Shown piece after piece: positions 24,418 through 33,293 of a stretch of 64,000 bases of DNA (its first letter is position 1; every line of letters begins with the position of its first letter). The position numbers and the translations under genes were made by a program. The notes under the pieces were generated by a model. The model saw only the letters and a program-made list of their open reading frames with translations, was not told the origin of the DNA and did no database searches. This DNA is from Leucobacter sp. 7(1). GTDB lineage: Bacteria; Actinomycetota; Actinomycetes; Actinomycetales; Microbacteriaceae. The stretch is from contig NZ_FUID01000072.1 in NCBI RefSeq assembly GCF_900163635.1, forward strand, positions 1-64,000. Direction: 5' to 3'.

Positions 24418-26028
24418 ATGGCTTCCACCACGCATCCCGGCGCAGCAGATGCCGCGCCCGTTATCGACGACCCACGCCGCAGGCGGGCCATTCTCTGGGC
24501 CGTCTGTATCGCCCTCATGGCCGTCGTCGCCTCGGTATCCGGCCTGAATGTCGCCCAGCCGCAACTCGCCACGGAGTTCGACGCTTCCCAAGGGCAGGTG
24601 CTGTGGATCATCAACACCTACACCCTCACGCTCGCAGCACTCCTGCTCCCACTTGGGGCATTGGGCGACCGCGTCGGACGCAAGCCAGTCTTCATCGTGG
24701 GCCTACTCGTCTTCGGCATCGCGAATGTTGCCGCAGCCGTTGCCCCGGTCATGGAGGTCATGCTGGCGGCCCGCCTGCTCAGCGGGATCGGGGCGGCGCT
24801 GATCATGCCCGTCACCCTCTCCGTGATCACCTCGTCCTTCCCGGATCAGGAACGCTCGAAGGCGATCGGGATGTGGACCGCGGTCGCCGGCGGCGGCGGC
24901 GTCCTCGGCATGTACCTCTCCGCACTGCTCGTCGACGTGGCCTCATGGCGGTGGCTGTTCGCCCTGCCCATCGTGCTCACCATCGCGGCGCTGCTCATCG
25001 GCACGCGCGCAATCCCTAACTCGCGAGAGAAGACAGCCGGACGGTTCGACGCGTTCGGAGCCCTGACCTCGATCGTCGCAACCGTTGGCTTCACCTTCGC
25101 CCTGCACGAGGCCCCCTCGCTAGGGTGGACAGACTCGACCGTGCTGATCCCGCTCATCGCAGCCGTGCTCGCCACAGCCGGATTCATCGCGTGGGAGCTG
25201 CGCACGCCGTTCCCGCTGCTGGACGTCCGGCACTTCCGCACCCGTGGCCTCTCGTCGGGCACCACGCTGCTGCTGGTGTTGTTCGGTGTGCAAGGCGGGG
25301 TCTCGCTGGTGCTGTACCCGTTCTTCCAGGTCGTACTCGGATGGAGCGGACTGCTTTCCACCTTGGCCATGATGCCCATGGCGCTGCTCATGATGCTCGC
25401 CTCCGGTCTCGCACCGCGCCTCGTCGCACGAATCGGAGCCCGCGCCACCATGGTCGCAGGCCTCACCATCGCCACCGTCGGCCTCGCACTCATGGCCGGA
25501 CTCGTCTCCGCCGACGGCGGCTACCTCAGTGTGCTCCCCGGACTGATCGCGATGGGCCTCGGCGCAGGCCTCGCGATGACACCCTCCACCGAAGCCATCA
25601 CCTCATCCCTGCCCCGCGAACAGCAGGGCGTTGCATCCGCCCTGAACGACCTCACCCGAGAACTCGGCGCAGCACTCGGTATCGCACTCCTCGGAGGTCT
25701 CCTGGTCGCCGGATATCAGAACGCCATCGCAGGACACCTCACCGGCGTGCCTGAAGAACTCGCGGCAACCGCTCGCGAAGGCATCGCCAACGCCACCGCG
25801 ATCAGCCAGGAGGCAGGGGCATACGCGGAACAGATCCTCACCGCTGCGAACGGAGCATTCATCGCCGGATGGCAACACGCCACGTGGGTCGGCGTCGCAG
25901 TCATGAGCATCCTGGTGATCTTCGTTCTCTTCCGCGGCCCCAAGAACACACCCGCAGAGCACCCGGAGGGCACTGATACTCAGGCAGAAGAGGCCAACGA
26001 GTTCCCGGCTGCTCAGCACGAGAACTGA
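24418..26028 (+). CDS. MFS drug exporter, DHA2 (EmrB/QacA) family
   Basis: 536 residues with about 14 predicted helices. Motif A (GALGDRVGRKPVF) and motif C-like glycine/proline patterns (GIGAALIMPVTLSVI) of drug:H+ antiporters are present; the C-terminal tail is acidic. GAAAGGA lies about 10 bases before ATG 24418. It sits 107 bases after the methyltransferase and 27 before the DsbA-like gene, so it probably exports the product handled by those enzymes. Substrate unknown. Confidence 0.88.
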   Translation: MASTTHPGAADAAPVIDDPRRRRAILWAVCIALMAVVASVSGLNVAQPQLATEFDASQGQVLWIINTYTLTLAALLLPLGALGDRVGRKPVFIVGLLVFGIANVAAAVAPVMEVMLAARLLSGIGAALIMPVTLSVITSSFPDQERSKAIGMWTAVAGGGGVLGMYLSALLVDVASWRWLFALPIVLTIAALLIGTRAIPNSREKTAGRFDAFGALTSIVATVGFTFALHEAPSLGWTDSTVLIPLIAAVLATAGFIAWELRTPFPLLDVRHFRTRGLSSGTTLLLVLFGVQGGVSLVLYPFFQVVLGWSGLLSTLAMMPMALLMMLASGLAPRLVARIGARATMVAGLTIATVGLALMAGLVSADGGYLSVLPGLIAMGLGAGLAMTPSTEAITSSLPREQQGVASALNDLTRELGAALGIALLGGLLVAGYQNAIAGHLTGVPEELAATAREGIANATAISQEAGAYAEQILTAANGAFIAGWQHATWVGVAVMSILVIFVLFRGPKNTPAEHPEGTDTQAEEANEFPAAQHEN

Positions 26029-26055
26029 TCACCCGCTTCACGAAAGGAATCACTC

Positions 26056-26700
26056 ATGGCCACTGCGTCATCAAAGCCCGTGCACGTCGAGATCTGGTCC
26101 GATCCGCAGTGCGTGTGGTGCTTTGTCGCGCATCCCCGGTTCGAGAAAGCGGTCGCCCTGTTCGACGGTGAAGTCGAGGTGAGCTACCGGTCTTTCGAGC
26201 TCCGCCCGGATGCCCCCATCGAGATCAACAAGGAGCAGCAGATCGCACAGCACGCTGGAGCGAACCGCGAACGCATCGACACCGTTAACGCCCAACTCGC
26301 GGAACTCGCCCGCGCAGAAGGCGTCAGCTATCGACCCGATCTCACCCGCCCGACGAACTCTCGCCTCGCACTCGAACTCCTCCACTATGCCGACACGGCG
26401 GGTCACCGCGCTGCGTTGACCCGCCGACTGTTCGCGGCCTACTTCACCGAGGGAAGACATATCGGTCATGTCGATGAACTCATCGACCTAGCCCAAGAAA
26501 TTGGCCTCGACCCTGACCTGGTCCGCGAGGTACTCACCGACCGCAGATACCAAGACGCCGTCACTCGAGACAGCGAAAGACTTCAAGCGCTCGGCGCGAG
26601 CGGTGTGCCGCTCTACGTGATCAATGGCACCTGGGGCATCTCCGGAGCGCAGCCCGTGCAGACCTACCTCGACGCCCTACAGAAGGCCGCGAACGCATGA
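26056..26700 (+). CDS. DsbA/FrnE-family thiol oxidoreductase
   Basis: 214-residue cytosolic thioredoxin-fold protein of the FrnE type. The active site is CVWC (Cys19, Cys22) in WSDPQCVWCFVAHPRFEKA where most relatives have CPWC; the cis-Pro region GVPLYVING (about 186-194) and the large helical insertion (90-165) are present. No signal peptide, so it acts in the cytosol. Ribosome-binding site GAAAGGAA. Last gene of the oxidoreductase/methyltransferase/exporter group; suggests disulfide chemistry as the theme. Confidence 0.88.
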   Translation: MATASSKPVHVEIWSDPQCVWCFVAHPRFEKAVALFDGEVEVSYRSFELRPDAPIEINKEQQIAQHAGANRERIDTVNAQLAELARAEGVSYRPDLTRPTNSRLALELLHYADTAGHRAALTRRLFAAYFTEGRHIGHVDELIDLAQEIGLDPDLVREVLTDRRYQDAVTRDSERLQALGASGVPLYVINGTWGISGAQPVQTYLDALQKAANA

Positions 26701-26856
26701 GCCGCGAACTGCTCGTCTTCCTCTCGCCCGAGCCCAGACCGTCCGAGGCGAATGACCAGGAAGCCACCTGCGCAGACGGTGCATGCGCAATTCCATCGAC
26801 ACCGGACACATCGAATGTCGTACGTATTGCGCCGCGGTGGGCGGATAGAATGGCAG

Positions 26857-26909
26857 CACAAATCGGGGTGTAGTTTCCATTCCTTGCTGATAGGAACCGA
26901 AGCGCTACA
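26857..26909 (+). repeat. att-like repeat, copy 3 (attP-like)
   Basis: AATCGGGGTGTAGTTTCC, ATTCCTTGCTGATAGG, AACCGAAGCGCTACA. Outer TGTAG/CTACA and inner TTCC/GGAA arms flank the GA, giving the clearest attP-like symmetry of the five copies. It lies between the DsbA-like gene and the ABC/two-component module. Confidence 0.65.
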
Positions 26910-26975
26910 GCGGCATCGCGAGGGTCTACCCGGTTGTCGCACGCGGTAAGTCATTCCCACCGATGCCGCCGGAGT

Positions 26976-27692
26976 TCAGGCGTCGCGTCGTGTGAATGTT
27001 GTGCTCGCGGCGATGCTGATGGCGATGATCCATGCGAGGAGGATGAGTCCGCCGGTCCCTGCGTCGAGCACCGCATCTGTGTCCGTGAGATAGAGCAGAC
27101 TTCCGGCTTTGTCGGGGAGCCAGCGTGTGTGCTCTGTGAGGCCGCTGGCGAGGGGAGAGACGATGAGGACGAGGCTGAGCATCGTTACCAGGGGTGGGAT
27201 CAGCGAGCGCAGCAGCACGGTCAAGGCGAACGCGAGTGACCCGATGAGGGCGAGATAGACGGCTACACCCACTATCGGCCACAGACTCGCTTCGCCCGCG
27301 GCGGCGAGGTGACGAACGGACAGGGTGATCGTGGCCGTGACCCAGCCTGCGCCCACCGCGACTCCGCTGGTGACCACTGCCGTCACAAGGAAGGCGAGGC
27401 TCTTTCCGGTAAGGGTGCTCAGCCGACGGGGTGTCGCGGTGAGGGTGGTGCGGATCTGGCCACCCTGGTACTCGGTGGCGACGGCGAGCACACCGAGCAG
27501 GATGACGCCGATCTGAACGAACGGGATGGTCGCGCGGGTCACCTGCACACCACTGATCGCAACGGTGGAGGATGCGGCGATCGCTGCGGAGAGCGTGATC
27601 GCGGTGCCGATCGTTGCGAACACGGTTGCGGCGATGACGGGGAGCGTGCGGAGCTTGATCAGCTCGGCGGAGATGACGCGTGGGAGTGTCAT
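26976..27692 (-). CDS. ABC-2-type exporter permease (second)
   Basis: 238-residue membrane protein with about six helices (LPVIAATVFATIGTAITLS near the N-terminus, LILLAWIIAISIAASTTF at the end). ATG 27692 begins MTLPRVISAELIKLRTLP, the usual ABC-2 permease N-terminus. It follows the first permease by 7 bases. With that permease and the ATPase it forms a typical exporter (bacitracin or lantibiotic-type). Paralogue of the preceding gene. Substrate unknown. Confidence 0.83.
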   Translation of the reverse strand: MTLPRVISAELIKLRTLPVIAATVFATIGTAITLSAAIAASSTVAISGVQVTRATIPFVQIGVILLGVLAVATEYQGGQIRTTLTATPRRLSTLTGKSLAFLVTAVVTSGVAVGAGWVTATITLSVRHLAAAGEASLWPIVGVAVYLALIGSLAFALTVLLRSLIPPLVTMLSLVLIVSPLASGLTEHTRWLPDKAGSLLYLTDTDAVLDAGTGGLILLAWIIAISIAASTTFTRRDA

Positions 27693-27699
27693 CGAGTGC

Positions 27700-28494
27700 T
27701 TACGCGTCCCTGCGTCGGAACACAATGCCCGCGACGATGAGAAGGGCGAGCGCCCACCCGGCCATGACGATGGCTCCGGGGGTCGGATCGAGGCCTCCGG
27801 GGACGACGGAGTCTGCGGGAAAACCGAAGAGATTGCGGCCGGCCATGTCGGGAAGCCAATGGGCGGCCGGGGTGAGGTTGGTCAGCAGCAGTGAGACCGA
27901 CACGACAGAGCTGTTGGCGATGAGGATGATGAGCGGGATGATCCCGCTGCGGGCGAGCACAGTGATCGCGAACGCGATCAGGCCCATGAGAATCCAGTAG
28001 AGCGCACCTCCTGCCCAACGGCGAACCGCGTGGTCTAGGGAAACGATCTCTGTCCCGGCGTCACCGATGATCACGTTCGCGACGAGGACACTGAGCGGCA
28101 CCGTGACGAGCGCTATCGTCGCGACGAGCACCATCACCGATAGTGCTTTGGCGGTCAGTAGTCGAAGGCGTCCGGGTAAGGCGGTGAGGGTGGTGGTGAT
28201 CTGTCTGCCACCACCGGCGTCGGTGCGGACGGCGGTGTATTCGCTGCTCATCGCGATGACACCGATCACGACCGCGCCGACTGTTCCGAGGGGCATCATC
28301 GCGAACGCGGTCTCGAACGGTGAGGTGTCCGCGACCCGGTCCGGGTGCCCGGATGTGACGGCGCTTCGGACAGTGACCGCGTTGAGCACCGTGAGGGCCA
28401 CCGACCCGAGAACGGCCACCGCCATTCCGGCCCACGCTCCGGGGAGGGTTGCGGTCTTTCGCAGTTCCGTGAGGGTTATGCGGAGGAAGCTCAT
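27700..28494 (-). CDS. ABC-2-type exporter permease (first)
   Basis: 264 residues with about six helices (AWAGMAVAVLGSVALTVL, MMPLGTVGAVVIGVIAM). ATG 28494 (MSFLRITLTELRK) overlaps the ATPase stop by ATGA; a longer upstream frame is rejected because it is Arg-rich and lies within the ATPase gene. Ends with FRRRDA as its paralogue ends TRRDA, showing they arose by duplication. Confidence 0.83.
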   Translation of the reverse strand: MSFLRITLTELRKTATLPGAWAGMAVAVLGSVALTVLNAVTVRSAVTSGHPDRVADTSPFETAFAMMPLGTVGAVVIGVIAMSSEYTAVRTDAGGGRQITTTLTALPGRLRLLTAKALSVMVLVATIALVTVPLSVLVANVIIGDAGTEIVSLDHAVRRWAGGALYWILMGLIAFAITVLARSGIIPLIILIANSSVVSVSLLLTNLTPAAHWLPDMAGRNLFGFPADSVVPGGLDPTPGAIVMAGWALALLIVAGIVFRRRDA

Positions 28495-29204
28495 TGGGGC
28501 TGTCCTGCCGCGTCGCCGGTTAGTCCGAAGAAGGCGTCTTCCAATGTTGCGTATCCTCTGGTTACTTCCGCGACCGTGCCGGTCTTCACGATTCGGCCGC
28601 CGGCGATGACGACGAGGTCGTCTGCGATTTCGGCGACCTCGCTCATCAGATGACTGGAGAGCAGGACCGTCCCGCCAGCATCCGCATGGCCACGAAGCAG
28701 ACCGCGTATCCATCGGATGCCCTCCGGGTCAAGCCCGTTCACGGGCTCGTCCAGTACCAGAGCGCTGGGTTCCCCGAGGAGTGCGGCGGCGAGTCCGAGG
28801 CGTTGGCCCATGCCGAGGGAGAACTTGCCGACGCGGGTGCGGGCGGCGCTTCCGAGACCGACCTGTTCGAGTGCGGCGTTCACCCGAGTCTTGGGGATGC
28901 CGTTGCTGCGTGCGACCCAGGCCAGGTGATTACGGGCAGAGCGGGACGGGTGCGCACCGGAGCCGTCGAGCATCGACCCGACTGTGCGCAATGGATCGCG
29001 CAGGTTTCGATACGGCTGCCCGTTGACAAGTGCCGTGCCTAGGGTGGGGCGGTCTAGGCCGAGCAGCACGCGCAGCGTTGAAGACTTGCCCGCCCCGTTT
29101 GGTCCCAGGAATCCGGTGACTCGGCCGGGGTGCGCTTGGAAGGTCACGTCGGAGAGCACGGTTCGGGAGCCGTGGCGTTTGGTGAGGCTATCGATTGTCA
29201 GCAT
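28491..29204 (-). CDS. ABC transporter ATP-binding protein (BcrA/drug exporter type)
   Basis: 237 residues. Walker A GPNGAGKSS (about 35-43), signature FSLGMGQRLGL, Walker B ALVLDEPVNGLDPEG and switch His in LLSSHLMSE. First gene of a leftward operon with two permeases, divergent from a two-component system, the standard layout of antibiotic-peptide sensing and resistance loci. It is the energising subunit on the cytoplasmic face. Confidence 0.92.
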   Translation of the reverse strand: MLTIDSLTKRHGSRTVLSDVTFQAHPGRVTGFLGPNGAGKSSTLRVLLGLDRPTLGTALVNGQPYRNLRDPLRTVGSMLDGSGAHPSRSARNHLAWVARSNGIPKTRVNAALEQVGLGSAARTRVGKFSLGMGQRLGLAAALLGEPSALVLDEPVNGLDPEGIRWIRGLLRGHADAGGTVLLSSHLMSEVAEIADDLVVIAGGRIVKTGTVAEVTRGYATLEDAFFGLTGDAAGQPQ

Positions 29205-29313
29205 TCCTCCATGCCAACAGTCCGCGTCCCCATCGTCATCGGACCTGGGCAGGGTCGTGCTCGGTCTCCGGTCCCTCAGACCCAGGTCCGATGTTCGCGT
29301 GGGGCCCCGAATC

Positions 29314-29325
29314 TAGACTTGAGTG
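29314..29325 (+). promoter_or_regulatory. -10 element of a leaderless transcript (histidine kinase)
   Basis: TAGACT, six bases (TGAGTG), then ATG 29326. This spacing decides the start over the in-frame GTG at 29323. Confidence 0.5.
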
Positions 29326-30180
29326 ATGAATATCGACCGGCCGACGTGGCGCTCCCGTGCCTGGCTCGTCGCCGCCATGCTCCTTGCCGTCCTCGCTGGA
29401 ATCCTTTCGTTCGTGGGAGTTGATCGCCCGGCGTCGGCTTGGGCGGCGGTCGCTGTTGCTGGCGCGGTGGCGGTGTCAGTGATCGGTTGGGCGTTCGATC
29501 GCACCAGAAGGCAGCGCCGACGATACGAGGAGGAGCTCGCGTCGTGGGCAGGGGAGCGGGCGAGGCAGACCGAGCGGCTGCGCATCGCATCGGACCTGCA
29601 CGATCTGGTCTCGCACGGTCTCGGCCTCATCACGGTTCGCGCAGCCGTCGCCCGCACCGTCACCAGCCCGGACGGTGATCCTGAGCGTGCGGAAGCGCTC
29701 ACAGATATTGAACGGGTCAGCCGGGAGACCACGACAGAGCTGCGCCGCATGCTTATCGTCCTGCGCGATCCGGACACCGCACCGCTCCGGCCCGCCGACA
29801 CCCTCGCCGATCTTCCCGCGATCGTGCAACACGCGAACACCGCCGGCCTGACCGCCACGCTCGGCGTCGAGGAGCTCGGTGATGTATCGCCGGGGGTCCA
29901 GCTCACCGTCTGCGCCGTCGTCCGAGAGGCCTTGCACAACACAATCCGTCACGCCGGCCCGACCAGCGCTCGCGTCGGCGTCCACCGCGACGGGGGGACG
30001 GTTTTCGTCGAGGTGCAGGATTCCGGGCAGCGCACGTCGTGGCAGCCGCAGGCAGGAGCCGGGCACGGTCTTGACGGACTGCGCGAGCGTGTCACCGCCC
30101 TCGGCGGCACGCTCGACGCCGAACCTCGGGGCAACGGATTTCATGTCACCGCTCGCATTCCCGACGTGGTGCACATATGA
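29326..30180 (+). CDS. Sensor histidine kinase (NarL/DesK type, HisKA_3)
   Basis: 284 residues. Two N-terminal helices (about 10-60) with almost no extracellular loop, then the dimerisation/phosphoacceptor region RIASDLHDLVSHGLG (His in DLHD) and an HATPase domain with EALHNTIRHAG and GHGLDGLRERV. The tiny sensor suggests intramembrane sensing or sensing through the neighbouring ABC exporter, as in peptide-antibiotic systems. It overlaps the response-regulator start by ATGA. Confidence 0.9.
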   Translation: MNIDRPTWRSRAWLVAAMLLAVLAGILSFVGVDRPASAWAAVAVAGAVAVSVIGWAFDRTRRQRRRYEEELASWAGERARQTERLRIASDLHDLVSHGLGLITVRAAVARTVTSPDGDPERAEALTDIERVSRETTTELRRMLIVLRDPDTAPLRPADTLADLPAIVQHANTAGLTATLGVEELGDVSPGVQLTVCAVVREALHNTIRHAGPTSARVGVHRDGGTVFVEVQDSGQRTSWQPQAGAGHGLDGLRERVTALGGTLDAEPRGNGFHVTARIPDVVHI

Positions 30181-30851
30181 CGGCCGAGATTGCTCGGCCT
30201 CGGGTGCGCGTGCTGATCGCCGACGACCAACCCCTGCTGCGATACAGCCTCGCCGTCCTCATCAACAGCACAACCGACCTCACGGTCGGGGCGGAGGCCG
30301 GCACGGGGGAGGAAGCCTCCCGTCTCGCCCGCGAGCTCGTCCCAGATGTGATCCTGATGGACATTCGGATGCCCGGCGGCGATGGCATCGAAGCGACCCG
30401 CACCATCACCAGCGACCCAGCTCTGTCCAGTTGTCGTGTACTCGTGCTCAGCATGTTCGAACTGGACGAATACGTCTACGGTGCGCTGCGCGCCGGGGCG
30501 AGTGGATTCCTCCTCAAAGACGCGCAGCCCGATCACCTTCTTGACGCGATCCGCCGCACTCACAGCGGAGAGTCGCTGTTCGCGCCAGCGATCCTGACCA
30601 GACTCATCGAGCACTACACCAGCCGCCCGCCGGCGCCCGAACGACGACTGGACCGGCTAACCGACCGCGAGACGGAAGTGCTCCTGCTTGTGGCACGTGG
30701 GCTCTCGAACGACGAGATCGCCTCCACACTGACCATCTCGATCAAGACGGTCAAGACCCACATCGGCAACCTCCTCGCCAAGCTCCACGCCCGCGACCGA
30801 ACCCATCTCGTTATCACCGCCTACGAAACCGGACTCATCGCTCCTGCCTGA
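30177..30851 (+). CDS. NarL/FixJ-family response regulator
   Basis: 224 residues. Receiver domain with acidic pocket ADDQ and phosphoacceptor Asp in LMDIRMPGGDG (about residue 62), switch Ser in VLSMFE and Lys in LLKDA; C-terminal LuxR HTH (LTDRETEVLLLVARGLSNDEI, SIKTVKTHIGNLLAKL). Partner of the upstream kinase; probable target is the divergent ABC exporter operon. Confidence 0.93.
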   Translation: MTAEIARPRVRVLIADDQPLLRYSLAVLINSTTDLTVGAEAGTGEEASRLARELVPDVILMDIRMPGGDGIEATRTITSDPALSSCRVLVLSMFELDEYVYGALRAGASGFLLKDAQPDHLLDAIRRTHSGESLFAPAILTRLIEHYTSRPPAPERRLDRLTDRETEVLLLVARGLSNDEIASTLTISIKTVKTHIGNLLAKLHARDRTHLVITAYETGLIAPA

Positions 30852-31173
30852 CAGCCGGATCTTCCGTGAGGGGTCTGAGACGCCAAGCCGACTGCTCCCT
30901 GGCGGCGTAGAGGGCTGCGAATCGCGGATGGGAACCGAAGCCCTACACGGAACTGTTGTGGGACGGATTTGCTTCCGAGCAGTATCGACGAGGGTCAGCC
31001 TATGTGCGGTCGCCGCCAAGCGATAGCAGCAGTGGCATCCACGAGGTGGGACTGCTCGTATCTCTCCCGGATATGAGCCAGATCACTGTCCGGGTGGCGA
31101 CCTGGAAAGGCTAGCTTGAACAGAGAGCCTCGACGAACGAGCTGAAACGAGGTTGTTCATCGCGAGGAGTGAC
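30852..31173. other. Intergenic region with degenerate att-like copy 4
   Basis: 322 bases between the response regulator and the DUF4238 gene. It has no supported gene. At 30917-30947 it reads GCGAATCGCGGATGGGAACC followed by GAAGCCCTACA: the outer ends match att-like copies 2 and 3 (GGAACCGAAGC.CTACA) but about 20 central bases are missing. It divides the exporter module from the defence-like module. Confidence 0.5.
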
Positions 31174-32124
31174 ATGTCTGGCAAGCCAAAGCGGCATCAC
31201 ACCGTGCCGAAGTTCTATCTCGAGGGTTTCGCTGGTGGGAAGATGCTCCACGCGGTCAACATCCGAGATGGCAGCGAGCACAACGCCAACGTCGTGAACG
31301 CGACGGCTGAGTCGCACTTCTACAGGGTCCAGGACCATCCGACCGACCCGGGTGCCTTCGAAGCTGCACTCTCGGAAGCAGAGGGCGTTGCAACCGGGAT
31401 TCTGCGGTCGATTTCCGAGGGCTCCTGGCCCCTGAGCGTCAGCGATCGTTACGCGTTCGCACAGTTCATGACGCTGCAGTTCCTCCGTGTACAGAGTCAC
31501 CGGCGACAGATGCACCACGCCATCGCCGCCATCCTGCGCGAGCTGGCGACCGACGACCCCGCTGAACTCGAACGCATCCTCTCACTACCCGGCGCCCCGG
31601 AAGGCGTCGACTTCGCGAACGGAGAGGTGCCCGCGCTCGTCTCTTCGGCCGTCCACATCCGGCAGATCTCGACCCTGGTTCCCGCACTCGTGGGGCACCT
31701 ACTTGACCGCCCTTGGGAGCTGGTCAAATTCGATCAGCCATCACTCATCACGTCCGACGAGCCGCTCACTCCGATTCCGAACCCACGAGAGAGTCAGAAC
31801 GTGGGGCTGGGACTCGAGAACTCCTGGGCATTGCTCTTCCCATTGACGCGCGAACTCGCGCTCGTAATGTTCCGGACTCCCATCCCCTTGCGGCTGACGC
31901 CTGTGGATCAAGAAGTTGTCGAGGGCCACTTCGATTTCAGTCGCGAGGGTGACCCTGTCTCGCTCCAGGCCTTCAACGTCAACACGGTGATGCACGCGTT
32001 CAGGTTCGTGTTTCATCATCCGGCCGACGCTCATCTGATGCCGGCGAACGCGATCGGCCTCGCGAAACGGGGTGGCCGCATCAATCTCGACGACCTCCCA
32101 GAGGATCTTCGACCAACGCCATGA
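31174..32124 (+). CDS. DUF4238 domain protein
   Basis: 316 residues. Starts with the family signature KRHHTVPKFYLEGFA, followed by a beta-rich stretch with the (H)FY pattern and the central SLITSDEPL element typical of DUF4238. No signal or membrane segment, so cytosolic. ATG 31174 is chosen for the GAGGAG eight bases upstream. DUF4238 proteins are of unknown function but are commonly found in defence islands and next to mobile elements; here the gene sits beside a HEPN-like gene and faces the helicase/kinase cluster. Confidence 0.8.
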   Translation: MSGKPKRHHTVPKFYLEGFAGGKMLHAVNIRDGSEHNANVVNATAESHFYRVQDHPTDPGAFEAALSEAEGVATGILRSISEGSWPLSVSDRYAFAQFMTLQFLRVQSHRRQMHHAIAAILRELATDDPAELERILSLPGAPEGVDFANGEVPALVSSAVHIRQISTLVPALVGHLLDRPWELVKFDQPSLITSDEPLTPIPNPRESQNVGLGLENSWALLFPLTRELALVMFRTPIPLRLTPVDQEVVEGHFDFSREGDPVSLQAFNVNTVMHAFRFVFHHPADAHLMPANAIGLAKRGGRINLDDLPEDLRPTP

Positions 32125-32195
32125 GAGGTCGCTCCTAGCGGAGCTCTCAGAACGACGGTGCTAAGTCGGGCTGCTTTTGATGCTTGGATTGAGTA

Positions 32196-33041
32196 ATGAA
32201 GCTATCGCCGTTCGAATCCGAGTATGCAGATTCAGTTCTGCCGACATTCGAGGGCGCCCCAGCCACACATGCTGCGGTGAGAACAAGTGCGGATGCGGAG
32301 ACTCCGTGGACACAGATGTCGGCACTTCTAGGGACCACAGTGATTCAAGCGGTCCAGAGCTTCTACCTGGCAAAGCGGTCTAGGCAGTACTTCAGCGATT
32401 TGCTCGAGAACGACGATCGAGTTGGTCGGGCTATCACTGACATCAACAGCCGATTAATGCGTATGGCTGTGCTCGACATCGCCGCGCTAAATGACGGCGG
32501 ACTGGCGGGCAACGATCCCGAGAACAGTCGGACCGCGTCATTGCCCACAGCCCATCAACGTATGAAGCGGCACCTGACCGACGCCAACGCGTCCACTACC
32601 GAGCTGGATCGCCTGCGCGATCTGCAAACTGACATCAATTCTGACCGCCACGCCCCGTTGAAGTATGTCCGTCACCTTCGCAACAAGTGGGCAGGGCACC
32701 CGTCATTGGATCGTCGGTTCGACGCTTGGGCAAGCGCAGATAAGACACTCTCGATTGCTACGGTGGAGGCTGCTTTGGCGCGGCTGGTCAACAATGCCCA
32801 TGGCACTGCGCTATTTGTCTCCTCAGCCCCTGCTTTGCAGGTCTTCCGCCAGCCTCCGGCGGCAGCGAATCCTGATGGGTCTATTCCCATGGGGGTCGAT
32901 CTGAGCAACGTCATAGTCTTGGCAGAGATCATGCGAGAGTCCGCTGATAACAGCATCCATGCTCTCCGTGCTCAGATCACAGGCGAATCCATGCTCGAGC
33001 GTTTGGCTCACACGGAGGCCTACCAAGGTGAGCGGTACTAA
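32196..33041 (+). CDS. HEPN-like protein (AbiU2-type candidate)
   Basis: 281 residues, no close family recognised. It is mainly helical, and the segment YVRHLRNKWAGH carries R162-x5-H168, which fits the Rx4-6H active-site motif of HEPN ribonucleases, in the LRNKxxxH context seen in AbiU2-like toxins. No membrane segment. It is 72 bases after the DUF4238 gene in the same direction and converges on the helicase operon. It may be a phage-abortive RNase, but this rests on one motif. Confidence 0.5.
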   Translation: MKLSPFESEYADSVLPTFEGAPATHAAVRTSADAETPWTQMSALLGTTVIQAVQSFYLAKRSRQYFSDLLENDDRVGRAITDINSRLMRMAVLDIAALNDGGLAGNDPENSRTASLPTAHQRMKRHLTDANASTTELDRLRDLQTDINSDRHAPLKYVRHLRNKWAGHPSLDRRFDAWASADKTLSIATVEAALARLVNNAHGTALFVSSAPALQVFRQPPAAANPDGSIPMGVDLSNVIVLAEIMRESADNSIHALRAQITGESMLERLAHTEAYQGERY

Positions 33042-33065
33042 CGCGGTTGGAGTGGGGTTGGGGCA

Positions 33066-33293
33066 TCATGAAGTCGCCTGCAACTCGGTTTCGAGTTCCG
33101 CGAGGTTCGTGCGTGCGGTGGCGATGAACTTCCCCGCGCAGTCGAGGCAGTAGTGGAAGCGGTCGCGTTCGATTTTGATGACCAGGATACGATCGCCTTT
33201 GACGATGACGTGCTTCTTGTTTCCTTTGCAGTAGTGCCGTCTACCGGCAGTGCCTGGCGAAACTGATTTGAGGAGCGATCGCTGACTACCCAC
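33066..33293 (-). CDS. Small zinc-ribbon-like protein
   Basis: 75 residues with HYCKGNKKHVIVKGD and HYCLDCAGKFI, a C...C-x2-C plus His arrangement that may bind one zinc, and a basic surface. GTG 33293 overlaps the helicase stop by 8 bases, so it is coupled to it. Probably a nucleic-acid- or helicase-binding partner. Family not recognised. Confidence 0.6.
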   Translation of the reverse strand: MGSQRSLLKSVSPGTAGRRHYCKGNKKHVIVKGDRILVIKIERDRFHYCLDCAGKFIATARTNLAELETELQATS

